DNA of 64,000 nt, taken from the NCBI RefSeq assembly GCF_029080175.1, contig NZ_JARFJC010000048.1; one strand, written 5' to 3'. The number at the start of each line of letters is the position of its first letter. Position 1 is the stretch's first letter. Source of the DNA: Luteipulveratus flavus. Its GTDB lineage: Bacteria; Actinomycetota; Actinomycetes; Actinomycetales; Dermatophilaceae. Below, piece by piece: positions 32,583 to 42,277 of the stretch. The position numbers and the translations under genes were made by a program. The notes beneath the pieces were generated by a model. The model was not told the DNA's origin, did not search any database, and worked only from the letters and a program-made list of their open reading frames with translations.

Positions 32583-33305
32583 ATGACCGACGTACCCGCC
32601 GACATCGTCCACGACCTCGCCCCGACGGGGACGCTGCGCGCCAGCATCAACCTCGGCAACGCCGTCCTGGCCCAGGGCACCTCGCAGGACCCGAGCGGCA
32701 TCACGGTCGACCTCGCCCGTGAGATCGCCCGCCGGCTGGAGGTCCCCCTCGAGCTGGTCTGCTTCGACGCCGCGCGCAAGTCCTTCGAGGCGCTCACGAC
32801 CGGTGCCGCGGACCTCGGGTTCCTCGCCGTCGAGCCGGCCCGCGCGGAGCAGGTCGCCTTCACCGCTGCGTACGTCCTCATCGAGGGCGTCTTCGTGGTG
32901 CCGGACGAGTCGTCGCTCCGGTCGGTGGCGGACGTCGACCGCGCCGGAGTGCGGATCGGGGTGAAGGAGGGCTCGGCGTACGACCTCTACCTCACCCGCA
33001 CGCTGCAGCACGCCGAGCTCGTCCGCGGAGGCGAAGGGGTGGAGGTGTTCGACGAGCAGCGTCTGGAGGCCGGCGCCGGGATCCGTCAGCCGGTGACGGC
33101 CTGGGCGGACGCACACACCGGCGTCCGGGTCGTCGACGAGGCGTTCATGCAGATCCGGCAGGCCGTGGCGACGGCGAGGAACCGCACCCCGGAGACCGTC
33201 GCGTACCTCCAGCAGGTGGTCGAGGAGCTCAAGGCGAGTGGCTTCGTCCGCGAGTCGCTGGACCGCGCAGGGCAGGCCGACACCACGGTCGCGCCGCCCG
33301 CGTGA
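32583..33305 (+). CDS. Periplasmic-binding-protein-fold protein without signal peptide
   Basis: This 240-residue protein has the SBP_bac_3 fold: LRASINLGNAVLAQ, GITVDLAREIARRLEVPLELV, LTTGAADLGFLAVEPARAEQ and VRIGVKEGSAYDLYL. This is the ordered pattern of amino-acid-type binding proteins. It has no signal peptide, lipobox or transmembrane helix, and no ABC transporter gene is adjacent. It is therefore probably cytoplasmic, acting as a ligand sensor or enzyme-like domain rather than an import receptor. ATG 32583 is chosen because the residues before it overlap the GNAT gene. Confidence 0.75.
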   Translation: MTDVPADIVHDLAPTGTLRASINLGNAVLAQGTSQDPSGITVDLAREIARRLEVPLELVCFDAARKSFEALTTGAADLGFLAVEPARAEQVAFTAAYVLIEGVFVVPDESSLRSVADVDRAGVRIGVKEGSAYDLYLTRTLQHAELVRGGEGVEVFDEQRLEAGAGIRQPVTAWADAHTGVRVVDEAFMQIRQAVATARNRTPETVAYLQQVVEELKASGFVRESLDRAGQADTTVAPPA

Positions 33306-33306
33306 G

Positions 33307-33957
33307 TCAGCCGCCCGTACGGCGGGCGGCGGCCTCGTACTCGTCGGCTCGCTGACGAACCTCGGCCCGGGCGCGGGCGGGTGAGCCGCTGTCGAAGGGC
33401 GGCTGCGGGGCGTACTCGGTCCAGAGCTGGACGGCCTCGGCGGTGAGACGGTCGGCCAGCAGCTCGACGAGACGCAGGCCCATGTCGATCCCGCTGGAGA
33501 CGCCGGCCGAGGTGATCACGCGCGCCTCCGGGTGCTCCACGACCCGCTCCGGCACGTACGTCGCGCCGAACATCGGCAGCAGGTCCGCGACGCGGTAGTG
33601 GGTGGTGGCCTCCAGCCCGTCGAGGAGACCCGCTGCCCCCAGGATCAGCGAGCCCGAGCACACGGACGTCGTCCAGGTGGTTCGAGCGTGGATCTGCTTG
33701 AGCCACAGTGGGATCGGGCCACGCAAGGCCTGCTCGGTGCCGGGACCACCGGGCGTCACGACGACATCGGTCTGCGCGATGTCCTCCAGCGCGGCGGTCG
33801 CGACGAGCGCGAGCGAGCCGACGTCGTCGGTCACCGCGCCGGCGCGCTCGGCCGCCAGCGTCACGCGTACTCCCGGCGTCAGCGCGAGCATCTGGTACGG
33901 GCCCACGACGTCCAGGGCGGTGAAGCCCTCGTACAGCGGGATGACGACATCGGGCAC
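33307..33957 (-). CDS. DJ-1/PfpI family protein
   Basis: This 216-residue protein has the class I glutamine-amidotransferase-like fold of DJ-1/PfpI proteins. The nucleophile elbow is TSVCSGSLILGAAGLL (Cys near residue 100), preceded by VVVTPGGPGT. The closest characterised group is isonitrile hydratase and related single-domain proteins, which resemble the ligand domain of GlxA regulators but lack the AraC HTH. GTG 33957 has GAGGAG six bases upstream and is preferred over the ATG at 33990. It is convergent with the preceding gene, with only one base between them. Confidence 0.83.
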   Translation of the reverse strand: MPDVVIPLYEGFTALDVVGPYQMLALTPGVRVTLAAERAGAVTDDVGSLALVATAALEDIAQTDVVVTPGGPGTEQALRGPIPLWLKQIHARTTWTTSVCSGSLILGAAGLLDGLEATTHYRVADLLPMFGATYVPERVVEHPEARVITSAGVSSGIDMGLRLVELLADRLTAEAVQLWTEYAPQPPFDSGSPARARAEVRQRADEYEAAARRTGG

Positions 33958-34091
33958 GGCGACTCCTCGGACGAGCGGGCGGAACGGCACTCAGCGTGAC
34001 GGCCGGCGCGCAGCCGAGGCAAGGACACGAACCCCAGCGAATCGGACCTGCGCCGGGCGGGGTGTCAGCGCGGCCCACCATGATCAGGCGC

Positions 34092-34574
34092 ATGGGAATG
34101 ATCTGGGAAGGACGAGCGGTGTCCGCCGCCGAGTTCGCGCGGCTGCGGACGAGTCCTGAGTACCTCTGGCAGCTGCGCGAGTCGGGCGGCGAGCCACCGG
34201 CGGTGGTCGACCTGGACAAGGCCTGGCACGCCCTGCACTGGCTGCTCGCCGGCGACGACGCGCCCACCGATGACGTGCTCGCCGACGCGATCATGGGCGG
34301 CGTCGGGGTCGGTGAGGACACCGGGTACGGGCCGGCGCGCGTCCTGGAGGCGGATCGCGTCGCGGAGGTCGCCGCGGCCCTCGCACCCATCGACGTGCCG
34401 TGGCTCCGGGCCCGCTACGACCCGCAGCGCCTTTCCGAGGCCGAGATCTACCCCGACATCTGGGACGAGGACGACGTCTTCGAGGAGTACCTCGCGTTCC
34501 ACTTCACGCTGCTCAAGGCGCTCTACGCCCACGCGGCGGAGCGGCGGTGTGCGGTCGTCCAGGCGATCACCTGA
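34092..34574 (+). CDS. DUF1877 family protein
   Basis: This 160-residue cytoplasmic protein has the DUF1877 pattern: a short helical start (SAAEFARLRTSPEYLWQL), then VVDLDKAWHALHWLLAGD near residue 40 and the acidic late segment AEIYPDIWDEDDVFEEYLAFHF. The function of the family is unknown. ATG 34092 (MGMIWEGR) matches the usual beginning; an earlier in-frame ATG at 33996 gives unrelated residues. It stands alone, with the next gene 42 bases further on. Confidence 0.82.
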   Translation: MGMIWEGRAVSAAEFARLRTSPEYLWQLRESGGEPPAVVDLDKAWHALHWLLAGDDAPTDDVLADAIMGGVGVGEDTGYGPARVLEADRVAEVAAALAPIDVPWLRARYDPQRLSEAEIYPDIWDEDDVFEEYLAFHFTLLKALYAHAAERRCAVVQAIT

Positions 34575-34616
34575 CCCGCTCCCGCCGCGCGTCGTGGCCT
34601 CGCTAGCGTGCCGGTC

Positions 34617-35309
34617 ATGACGGACCGGTCGACCACCTCTCGCGCCGCAGCCGCTGTCCCGACCGTGATTGTCCCGAGCGGCCGCGTGCAGCTGCACGAC
34701 CGGCGTACGCAAGAGCGCTGGGACGTCGACGTCGCCCCGTTCCGGCTGGGCACCACGGCGGTCACCCAGGAGCAGTACGCCGCCGTCACCGGGCACCCGC
34801 CCAGCGTCGCGACCGGTGACGGCCTGCCGGTCGAGAGCGTGTCGTGGGAGGACGCAGTGGCGTTCTGCAACGCGCTGTCCGAGCAGGACGGCATCACGCC
34901 CGCGTACGACCTCGCGGCCGGGCCCGGCGGCGTGGTGCCGGTGCCCGGATCGCCCGGCTACCGGCTTCCGACCGAGGCCGAGTGGGAGCACGCGTGCCGG
35001 GCCGGGACGGTCGGCCCCCGGTACGGCGACATCGACGAGATCGCCTGGTACGAGGGTAATTCCGGGGATCGAATCCATCCTGTCGGGACGCGCGCCCCGA
35101 ACCCCTGGGGGCTGCACGACATGCTCGGCAACGTCTGGGAGTGGTGCTGGGACCTGTACGACCCGGACGTCTACGGCAGCTACCGGGTGCTGCGCGGCGG
35201 CGGCTGGTCGGACCCGCACTGGAGCGTCCGGGCCGGCGTACGACGGCGCAGCCACCCGACGTACCGCATCGACGACGTCGGCTTCCGTGTCGCGACCTCG
35301 AAGGACTGA
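34617..35309 (+). CDS. Sulfatase-modifying-factor-fold protein lacking active cysteines
   Basis: This 230-residue protein has the FGE/SUMF1 fold: TTAVTQEQYAAVTG, PVESVSWEDAVAFCNALS, YRLPTEAEWEHACRAG, GLHDMLGNVWEW and RVLRGGGWSD with a final GFRVA. In true formylglycine-generating enzymes the GGS-F region is followed by the two active cysteines. Here that stretch reads GGGWSDPHWSVRAG with no cysteine, so sulfatase maturation is unlikely. No sulfatase is nearby. The protein may be a ligand-binding or non-oxidising relative. ATG 34617 is chosen; a GTG three codons earlier is also open. A GNAT gene follows two bases after its stop. Confidence 0.8.
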   Translation: MTDRSTTSRAAAAVPTVIVPSGRVQLHDRRTQERWDVDVAPFRLGTTAVTQEQYAAVTGHPPSVATGDGLPVESVSWEDAVAFCNALSEQDGITPAYDLAAGPGGVVPVPGSPGYRLPTEAEWEHACRAGTVGPRYGDIDEIAWYEGNSGDRIHPVGTRAPNPWGLHDMLGNVWEWCWDLYDPDVYGSYRVLRGGGWSDPHWSVRAGVRRRSHPTYRIDDVGFRVATSKD

Positions 35310-35311
35310 CC

Positions 35312-35746
35312 GTGCGACTGGAGATCGTCCCGCTGACCGACGCGCTCGTGAAGGACTGGCGAGCCATCCACAACCGGATCATCCCGACGGCACCGCTGAG
35401 CCGGGCCGAGGTCGTCGAGCGCGCCGGCCGCAACCACCTGACGCTCGCGTACGCCGACGGCGTCCTCGTCGGCAACGCCACCGTGCGGCCGCCGACGGCC
35501 GACGGGGTGGCCACGGTGATCGTCCGGGTGCTGCCCGGGTACCGCCGCCGCGGGCTCGGCGGTGCGTACCTGCGTGCGGAGCTGGCCGTGGCCCACGCGC
35601 TCGGCGCCCGACGGATCGAGACGGTCGTGCTCGCCTCGAACGACGACGGCCTCGCCTTCGCGCTCGCTCACGGCTTCGTCGAGCACGACCGGTACGTGCT
35701 CCCCGGTGACACCGTCCCGTTCGTCGACCTGCACCTGCCTTCCTGA
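35312..35746 (+). CDS. GNAT family acetyltransferase
   Basis: This 144-residue single-domain GNAT protein has the acetyl-CoA pyrophosphate-binding motif VRVLPGYRRRGLGGAYLRAELAVA around residues 70-90 (R/Q-x-x-G-x-G/A form: RRRGLG). ETVVLASNDDGLAFALAHGF is the later strand-helix. The substrate is unknown. GTG 35312 starts two bases after the stop of the SUMF1-fold gene and is the first start consistent with the domain, so the two genes are probably an operon. Confidence 0.83.
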   Translation: MRLEIVPLTDALVKDWRAIHNRIIPTAPLSRAEVVERAGRNHLTLAYADGVLVGNATVRPPTADGVATVIVRVLPGYRRRGLGGAYLRAELAVAHALGARRIETVVLASNDDGLAFALAHGFVEHDRYVLPGDTVPFVDLHLPS

Positions 35747-35821
35747 CCGGCGCTCTTCTGCGGGCCGGGCCCGCGCCGTACGGTCGTGAGGACGACGACG
35801 TCCACCGCCGAGAGGACCCCC

Positions 35822-37807
<1,986 letters not shown>

Positions 37808-37817
37808 GGTGCCGCCT

Positions 37818-39008
37818 ATGCGTGTGGGGGGTCCTGTCCTGGCGGCCGTGGTGACGGCCGCCCTCGTCGCGTGCTCCACCGGCGACGACGAAGGCGCGAA
37901 GCCGGACCCGAGGCCGAACGCGCCGTCGGGCTCCTCGCAGGCGTCCGGCTCCACGGACGCCAAGAGCCCGACGACCGTCACCGTCACGGGGTCCGGCGAC
38001 ATCCTCATCCATGTCCCCGTCGCGAAGAACGCGCGGGCCAACGCGAAGGCATCCGGCCGCGGCGAGTACGACTTCGGGCCGATGTTCGCCGATGTCCGGC
38101 CGGTCCTGAGCGCCGCCGACGTGTCGATCTGCCATCAGGAGACGCCGATCTCCTCCACGAACGAGAACCTCAGCCGGCCCGGCTCGCTGGTCTACAACGT
38201 GCCGAAGGAGATCGCGCGCGACCTCAAGGGCGCCGGCTTCGACGGGTGCGAGACCGCGTCCAACCACACCTGGGACCAGGGCGCCCGCGGCATCACCTCG
38301 ACCCGCGACCAGCTGACCGCCGCCGGCCTGAAGGTCGCCGGGCCGACCACCTCGGCGAGCGACCCCGGGATGCCGGCGGTGTACGAGGCCAAGGGCGTCA
38401 GGATCGCCAACCTCAGCTACACGTACACGATCCTCAACCAGTCCTCCCCCAACACCGACCTGCCGCCCGGCGCCCCGAACCTGAAGCGCTACCTGTGGCC
38501 CGCCCGGGGCGCGGCCGGCATCATCGCCGACGCCAAGAAGGCCAAGGACGACGGCGCGGACCTGGTCGTCGTGAGCATCCACTGGGGCACCGAGTACGTC
38601 CCGCAGCCGACCAAGGACCAGCGGTCGCTGGCCACCAGCCTGCTGGAGTCGCCGTACGTCGACGGCATCTTCGGCGCGCACGCTCACCTCGTCCAGCCGT
38701 GCACGACCGTCAACGGCAAGACGGCGTTCTTCGGCCTCGGCAACTTCCTGTCCAACCAGGGCAAGGGCCAGGCCGGCACGCTCAGCGACACCAACGCCGA
38801 CGGGGTCATCGCCGAGCTGACGTTCACCCGGTCCGAGGACGGCCGATGGACGCAGCGGGCCTCCTACCAGCCGACGATGGTCGACATCCCCGGCAAGCAC
38901 GTCATCCGGCTGTCCAGCGAGTCGACCAACCCGACGTCGTTCAAGCGGACCACCACGACGATGAACAGGCTCGGCACCTGCAAGGCCACCCCGGTCGACG
39001 GCGGCTGA
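37818..39008 (+). CDS. CapA-family lipoprotein, copy 1
   Basis: This 396-residue protein has a signal peptide ending in the lipobox LVAC (near residue 18), followed by a Ser/Pro-rich linker. The CapA metallophosphoesterase-like domain carries GSGDILIHV (about 62), ETASNHTWDQG (about 150), VVVSIHWGTEYV (about 255) and GIFGAHAHLVQPC (about 290). Relatives take part in poly-gamma-glutamate or capsule formation, but no capsule genes (capB, capC) are here. It is followed after one base by a paralogue with the same plan. ATG 37818 is chosen over a Met three codons earlier. Confidence 0.86.
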   Translation: MRVGGPVLAAVVTAALVACSTGDDEGAKPDPRPNAPSGSSQASGSTDAKSPTTVTVTGSGDILIHVPVAKNARANAKASGRGEYDFGPMFADVRPVLSAADVSICHQETPISSTNENLSRPGSLVYNVPKEIARDLKGAGFDGCETASNHTWDQGARGITSTRDQLTAAGLKVAGPTTSASDPGMPAVYEAKGVRIANLSYTYTILNQSSPNTDLPPGAPNLKRYLWPARGAAGIIADAKKAKDDGADLVVVSIHWGTEYVPQPTKDQRSLATSLLESPYVDGIFGAHAHLVQPCTTVNGKTAFFGLGNFLSNQGKGQAGTLSDTNADGVIAELTFTRSEDGRWTQRASYQPTMVDIPGKHVIRLSSESTNPTSFKRTTTTMNRLGTCKATPVDGG

Positions 39009-39009
39009 C

Positions 39010-40218
39010 GTGCGAGGTGCCCGGGTCGCGCTGGTCGCCGGCCTGCTCGCCGCGCTGACCGCCTGCTCCTCCCCCGACGGGACCGCTCCCCCGGCAGGCA
39101 CGGCCGGCGCGGCGTCCAGCAGCCGGACGTCCGCGACGCAGCCTGCCCGCGCGTCGGTCAGCCGACCGCCCACCGCCTCGGCCACGAGCCCCGCGCCGTC
39201 CCCGACCGCGGCGGCGCCCGCGTCGATCACGATCTCGGCCATCGGCGACGTGCTGCCTCACGCGGCGGTCAACCAGGACGCCGCGACCGGCGACGGGTAC
39301 GACTACGACGCGATGTTCGCCGCTGTGAAGCCGACCATCGCGCGGTCCACGATCGGCATCTGCCAGCTGGAGACCGCGCTCTCGGCCGACGACACCCGCC
39401 TCACCCGCAAGAACACCTTCAACTCCCCGCACGAGCTGGCCCGCACCCTGCGCGATGTCGGCTTCGACGGCTGCAGCACGGCCAACAACCACACCTGGGA
39501 CGCCGGCCTGCGTGGCGTCCGCGAGACGCGGCAGGTGCTGGCGGCCCACGGCCTGCAGGCGGCCGGCCCGACGGCCACCGCGGCCGGTTCCGGCGCGCCG
39601 GCCCGTTACGACGCGCCGCTGCGGGTGGCGCACCTGTCCCTCAGCTACAGCCTGATGAACTCCATCGAGGAGGACACCACCACCACGCCTCCACGGGCGC
39701 CCTGGATGCGGGACAACCTGTACGCCGCCCAGCGCGCCGAGGGGATCATCGCCTCCGCGCGGCGCGCGAAGGCCGACGGTGCCGACCTGGTGGTGGTCTC
39801 GTTGCACTGGGGGTCGCAGTTCGACCCCGCGGTCACGACCGACCAGCGGACCATCGGCGACGCTCTCCTGCGGTCCGGAGCAGTGGACCTGATCATCGGC
39901 GCACACCCGCACCTGATCCAGCCGTGCGCGAAGATCAACGGCCGCTACGTGCTCTACTCCGTCGGTAACTTCCTCTCCACGCAGGGGACGGCGGTCGGTT
40001 CACCGGTCGGCGCGCAGGACGGCGTCGTCGCGACCGTGCGGTTCGAGCGCGACCGGACCGGCCGCATCAGCCAGTCCCTGACGTACCGGCCGACGTGGGT
40101 CGACCGCGGTCACGGGCACCGGGTCGTGCTCGCGACGCCGACCTCCCGCCCGGAGTCCTACCACCGCACCGTGGCGGCGATGTCGCGGTCGGGGTGCGAT
40201 GCGAAGGTGGAGCCGTGA
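39010..40218 (+). CDS. CapA-family lipoprotein, copy 2
   Basis: This 402-residue paralogue of the preceding gene has a signal peptide with lipobox LTAC (near residue 18) and a Ser/Ala/Pro linker. The CapA domain has the same anchors: AIGDVLPHA, TANNHTWDAG, VVVSLHWGSQF and LIIGAHPHLIQPC. Copy 1 and copy 2 clearly came from a tandem duplication but have diverged throughout, so both are probably selected. It begins at GTG 39010, one base after the stop of copy 1. The stop overlaps the Nudix gene (GTGA), so all three are probably one transcript. Confidence 0.86.
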   Translation: MRGARVALVAGLLAALTACSSPDGTAPPAGTAGAASSSRTSATQPARASVSRPPTASATSPAPSPTAAAPASITISAIGDVLPHAAVNQDAATGDGYDYDAMFAAVKPTIARSTIGICQLETALSADDTRLTRKNTFNSPHELARTLRDVGFDGCSTANNHTWDAGLRGVRETRQVLAAHGLQAAGPTATAAGSGAPARYDAPLRVAHLSLSYSLMNSIEEDTTTTPPRAPWMRDNLYAAQRAEGIIASARRAKADGADLVVVSLHWGSQFDPAVTTDQRTIGDALLRSGAVDLIIGAHPHLIQPCAKINGRYVLYSVGNFLSTQGTAVGSPVGAQDGVVATVRFERDRTGRISQSLTYRPTWVDRGHGHRVVLATPTSRPESYHRTVAAMSRSGCDAKVEP

Positions 40219-40700
40219 CCGCCACCTTCCACGTCGACGACCCGACCGCACCCGCCCCGAACGTACCGCGGGCGCTGGGCGCGCCGATCGTCCTGCTGGA
40301 CCACACGGGCCACCGGGTGCTGCTGGAGCACCGCGCGGACAGCGACGTCTGGGGCCTGTTCGGCGGCGGGGTCGACGACGACGAGTCCGTCACCACCGCC
40401 CTGCACCGGGAGGTGCGGGAGGAGACCGGGCTGACCCTGGCCGAGCACCACCTGCTGGGCATCTTCTCCAACCCGACGCGCATCGCCGCGTACCCGGACG
40501 GCAACGTGCGACAGGTCGTCGCGGTGACGTTCATCGGTCGGCTCGCGCCGGGCGAGCTGCGGCTCAGTGAGGAGTCCCGCGCGGCTCACTGGTTCGGGTG
40601 GGAGGACATCCCGTGGGCGAAGATCGCCGCCACCCAGCACCTCGCGCTGCGCCGTGCCCGGATCTGGGTCGAGGGCGACCGCACGCCCTACGTCGAGTAG
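40215..40700 (+). CDS. Nudix hydrolase
   Basis: This 161-residue protein has a complete Nudix box (G-x5-E-x7-REVREETGL, about residues 56-78), which binds the divalent metal and cleaves nucleoside diphosphates linked to another group. The core starts PIVLLDHTGHRVLLEHRADSD (about 27). The substrate is not predictable from the box alone. GTG 40215 lies in the GTGA overlap with the CapA copy 2 stop. It ends seven bases from the convergent TSUP permease gene. Confidence 0.9.
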   Translation: MTATFHVDDPTAPAPNVPRALGAPIVLLDHTGHRVLLEHRADSDVWGLFGGGVDDDESVTTALHREVREETGLTLAEHHLLGIFSNPTRIAAYPDGNVRQVVAVTFIGRLAPGELRLSEESRAAHWFGWEDIPWAKIAATQHLALRRARIWVEGDRTPYVE

Positions 40701-40707
40701 GCGGCGG

Positions 40708-41490
40708 TCACAGGATCTGGTGGAGGACGTCCCAGCCGATCTTGACGACGAACCCGCTGACCACGCACACGAACACCACTCGGATGAAGCCCGAGCCCTT
40801 GGCCACCGCCGCCCGGGCTCCGGTGTAGGCACCCACGATGTTGGCCAGGCCCATCAGGATGCCGATCGTCCAGACCACCGCGCCCTGCGGTACGAAGACG
40901 ACCAGGGCGGCGAGGTTGGTCGCGAAGTTGGCGATCTTGGCCTTGGCGCTCGCCTCCAGGAAGGCGTACCCCATCAGGCCGACGAGCGCGAAGACCAGGA
41001 ACGAGCCGGTGCCCGGGCCGAGCGCGCCGTCGTACATCCCGATCACGAAACCGGCGATGCCGGCGACGACGTAGTGATGACGGCCCGTGAAGCGCAGCGC
41101 GGTGTGCTCGCCCATCGTCGGCTTGAGCAGGGTGTACGCGCCGACGGCGATCAGCACGACCAGGATGATCGGGTTGAACGCCGACCGCGGGATGTGGGTC
41201 GCGATCACCGCTCCCACCAGCGACCCGGCGAAAGCCAGCAGCGCCAACGGGATCGCGGTCCGCAGGTCGGGTTTGACGCGGCGCAGGTAGGTGACCGAGC
41301 TGGTGGACGTCCCGCAGATCGAGCCGAGCTTGTTGGTGGCCAGCAGCTGCACCGGTGCCGCCTGCGGAAACGCGACCATGAGCGCCGGCAGCTGCACGAG
41401 GCCGCCGCCGCCGACGACGGCGTCGATCCACCCCGCGGTGAACGCCGCGACGACCAGCAGGACGAGCGTCAGGAGCGAGGGGTCGCTCAT
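40708..41490 (-). CDS. TSUP (TauE/SafE) family permease
   Basis: This 260-residue membrane protein has about eight helices. It carries the TauE/SafE repeat signature GWIDAVVGGGGLVQLPAL near residue 20 and the second-half equivalent GMYDGALGPGTGSFLVFAL near residue 145. Such permeases move sulfonates, sulfite or other organosulfur anions, usually as exporters or facilitators. Given the sulfur genes elsewhere in the window, a sulfur compound is plausible but not shown. ATG 41490 has AGGAGG upstream, so it is preferred over the ATG at 41529. Confidence 0.88.
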   Translation of the reverse strand: MSDPSLLTLVLLVVAAFTAGWIDAVVGGGGLVQLPALMVAFPQAAPVQLLATNKLGSICGTSTSSVTYLRRVKPDLRTAIPLALLAFAGSLVGAVIATHIPRSAFNPIILVVLIAVGAYTLLKPTMGEHTALRFTGRHHYVVAGIAGFVIGMYDGALGPGTGSFLVFALVGLMGYAFLEASAKAKIANFATNLAALVVFVPQGAVVWTIGILMGLANIVGAYTGARAAVAKGSGFIRVVFVCVVSGFVVKIGWDVLHQIL

Positions 41491-41510
41491 CGCGCGCCTC
41501 CTGCACGACC

Positions 41511-41564
41511 GACCTGACATCCGGTGCACCGGTCTGCACCAGCTGTCACGACGATCGTCAGGTC
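41511..41564. repeat. Nested inverted repeats between TSUP and HAD genes
   Basis: GACCTGAC (41511-41518) and GTCAGGTC (41557-41564) flank the 12-base palindrome CCGGTGCACCGG (41521-41532). The right arm covers the HAD stop codon. The structure lies between two minus-strand genes and may be the HAD terminator or a control site just upstream of the TSUP gene. Confidence 0.4.
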
Positions 41565-42277
41565 CACGAGTCGAGGATGGCGAGGATGTCGAGCAGCTGG
41601 TGCGCGGTGCCGTCCGGTGTCGCGGTCACCCCGGCGACCTGCTGGTCCAGCGGGATGTCCGAGTGCGGGATCAGGATCGCCCGCATCCCGGCCTGCTGGC
41701 TGCCGTACACGTCCTCGAACATGCGGTCGCCGACGTACACACACTCGTGCGGCTCCACCTCGACGGCGCGGGCCGCCGTCCGGTAGGCCTCGACGTGCGG
41801 CTTGGTCCACGCGATCTCGCTGGAGTAGACCTGCCCGTCGATCAGGTGGTCCACGCCGTCGCGCTCGAAGATGCCGCGGTGGTAGTCCCCCGACCAGATC
41901 GTGTTCGACAGCACGCCGACGCGCATGCCCCTGTCCCGCAGGGCCTCCCAGAGAGGCGCCACCTGCGGGTCGGTGTGCGTGTGGGTCTCCCAGTACGCGC
42001 GGTACGCGGCGAGCGCGGCGTCGTGCTGCGCGTGGTCGAGGTCGGCCCCCGCCGCGACCAGGATCTCCTCCAGGCGCGCTGAGACCTGCTCCTTGCGCAC
42101 GTGCTGCCACGACTCGCCCTCGGCCGCGAGGATCGCCTCGCCCAGCGACTCCGCGAGCGCCGGGTCGGAGTGGATCTCTCGCGCGTAGACCTGCCACTGC
42201 TCACGCAGGTCGATCGCGTGCCACGGGGTGAGGGTGCCACCCCAGTCGAAGATGACCGCCTTGACGTCCGCCGCCAT
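41558..42277 (-). CDS. HAD-superfamily hydrolase
   Basis: This 239-residue protein has HAD motif I FDWGGTLT (nucleophile Asp11) and motif II SNTIWSG near residue 125. The C-terminal acidic motif IV is VYVGDRMFEDVYGSQ near residue 185. The second Asp of the usual DxDGT motif is Gly here (DWG), seen in some phosphatase-like HADs, which may alter the general acid. The cap is helical (type C1). It starts one base inside the proS stop (TGATG), so it is coupled to prolyl-tRNA synthetase. The substrate is unknown. Confidence 0.86.
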   Translation of the reverse strand: MAADVKAVIFDWGGTLTPWHAIDLREQWQVYAREIHSDPALAESLGEAILAAEGESWQHVRKEQVSARLEEILVAAGADLDHAQHDAALAAYRAYWETHTHTDPQVAPLWEALRDRGMRVGVLSNTIWSGDYHRGIFERDGVDHLIDGQVYSSEIAWTKPHVEAYRTAARAVEVEPHECVYVGDRMFEDVYGSQQAGMRAILIPHSDIPLDQQVAGVTATPDGTAHQLLDILAILDSWT

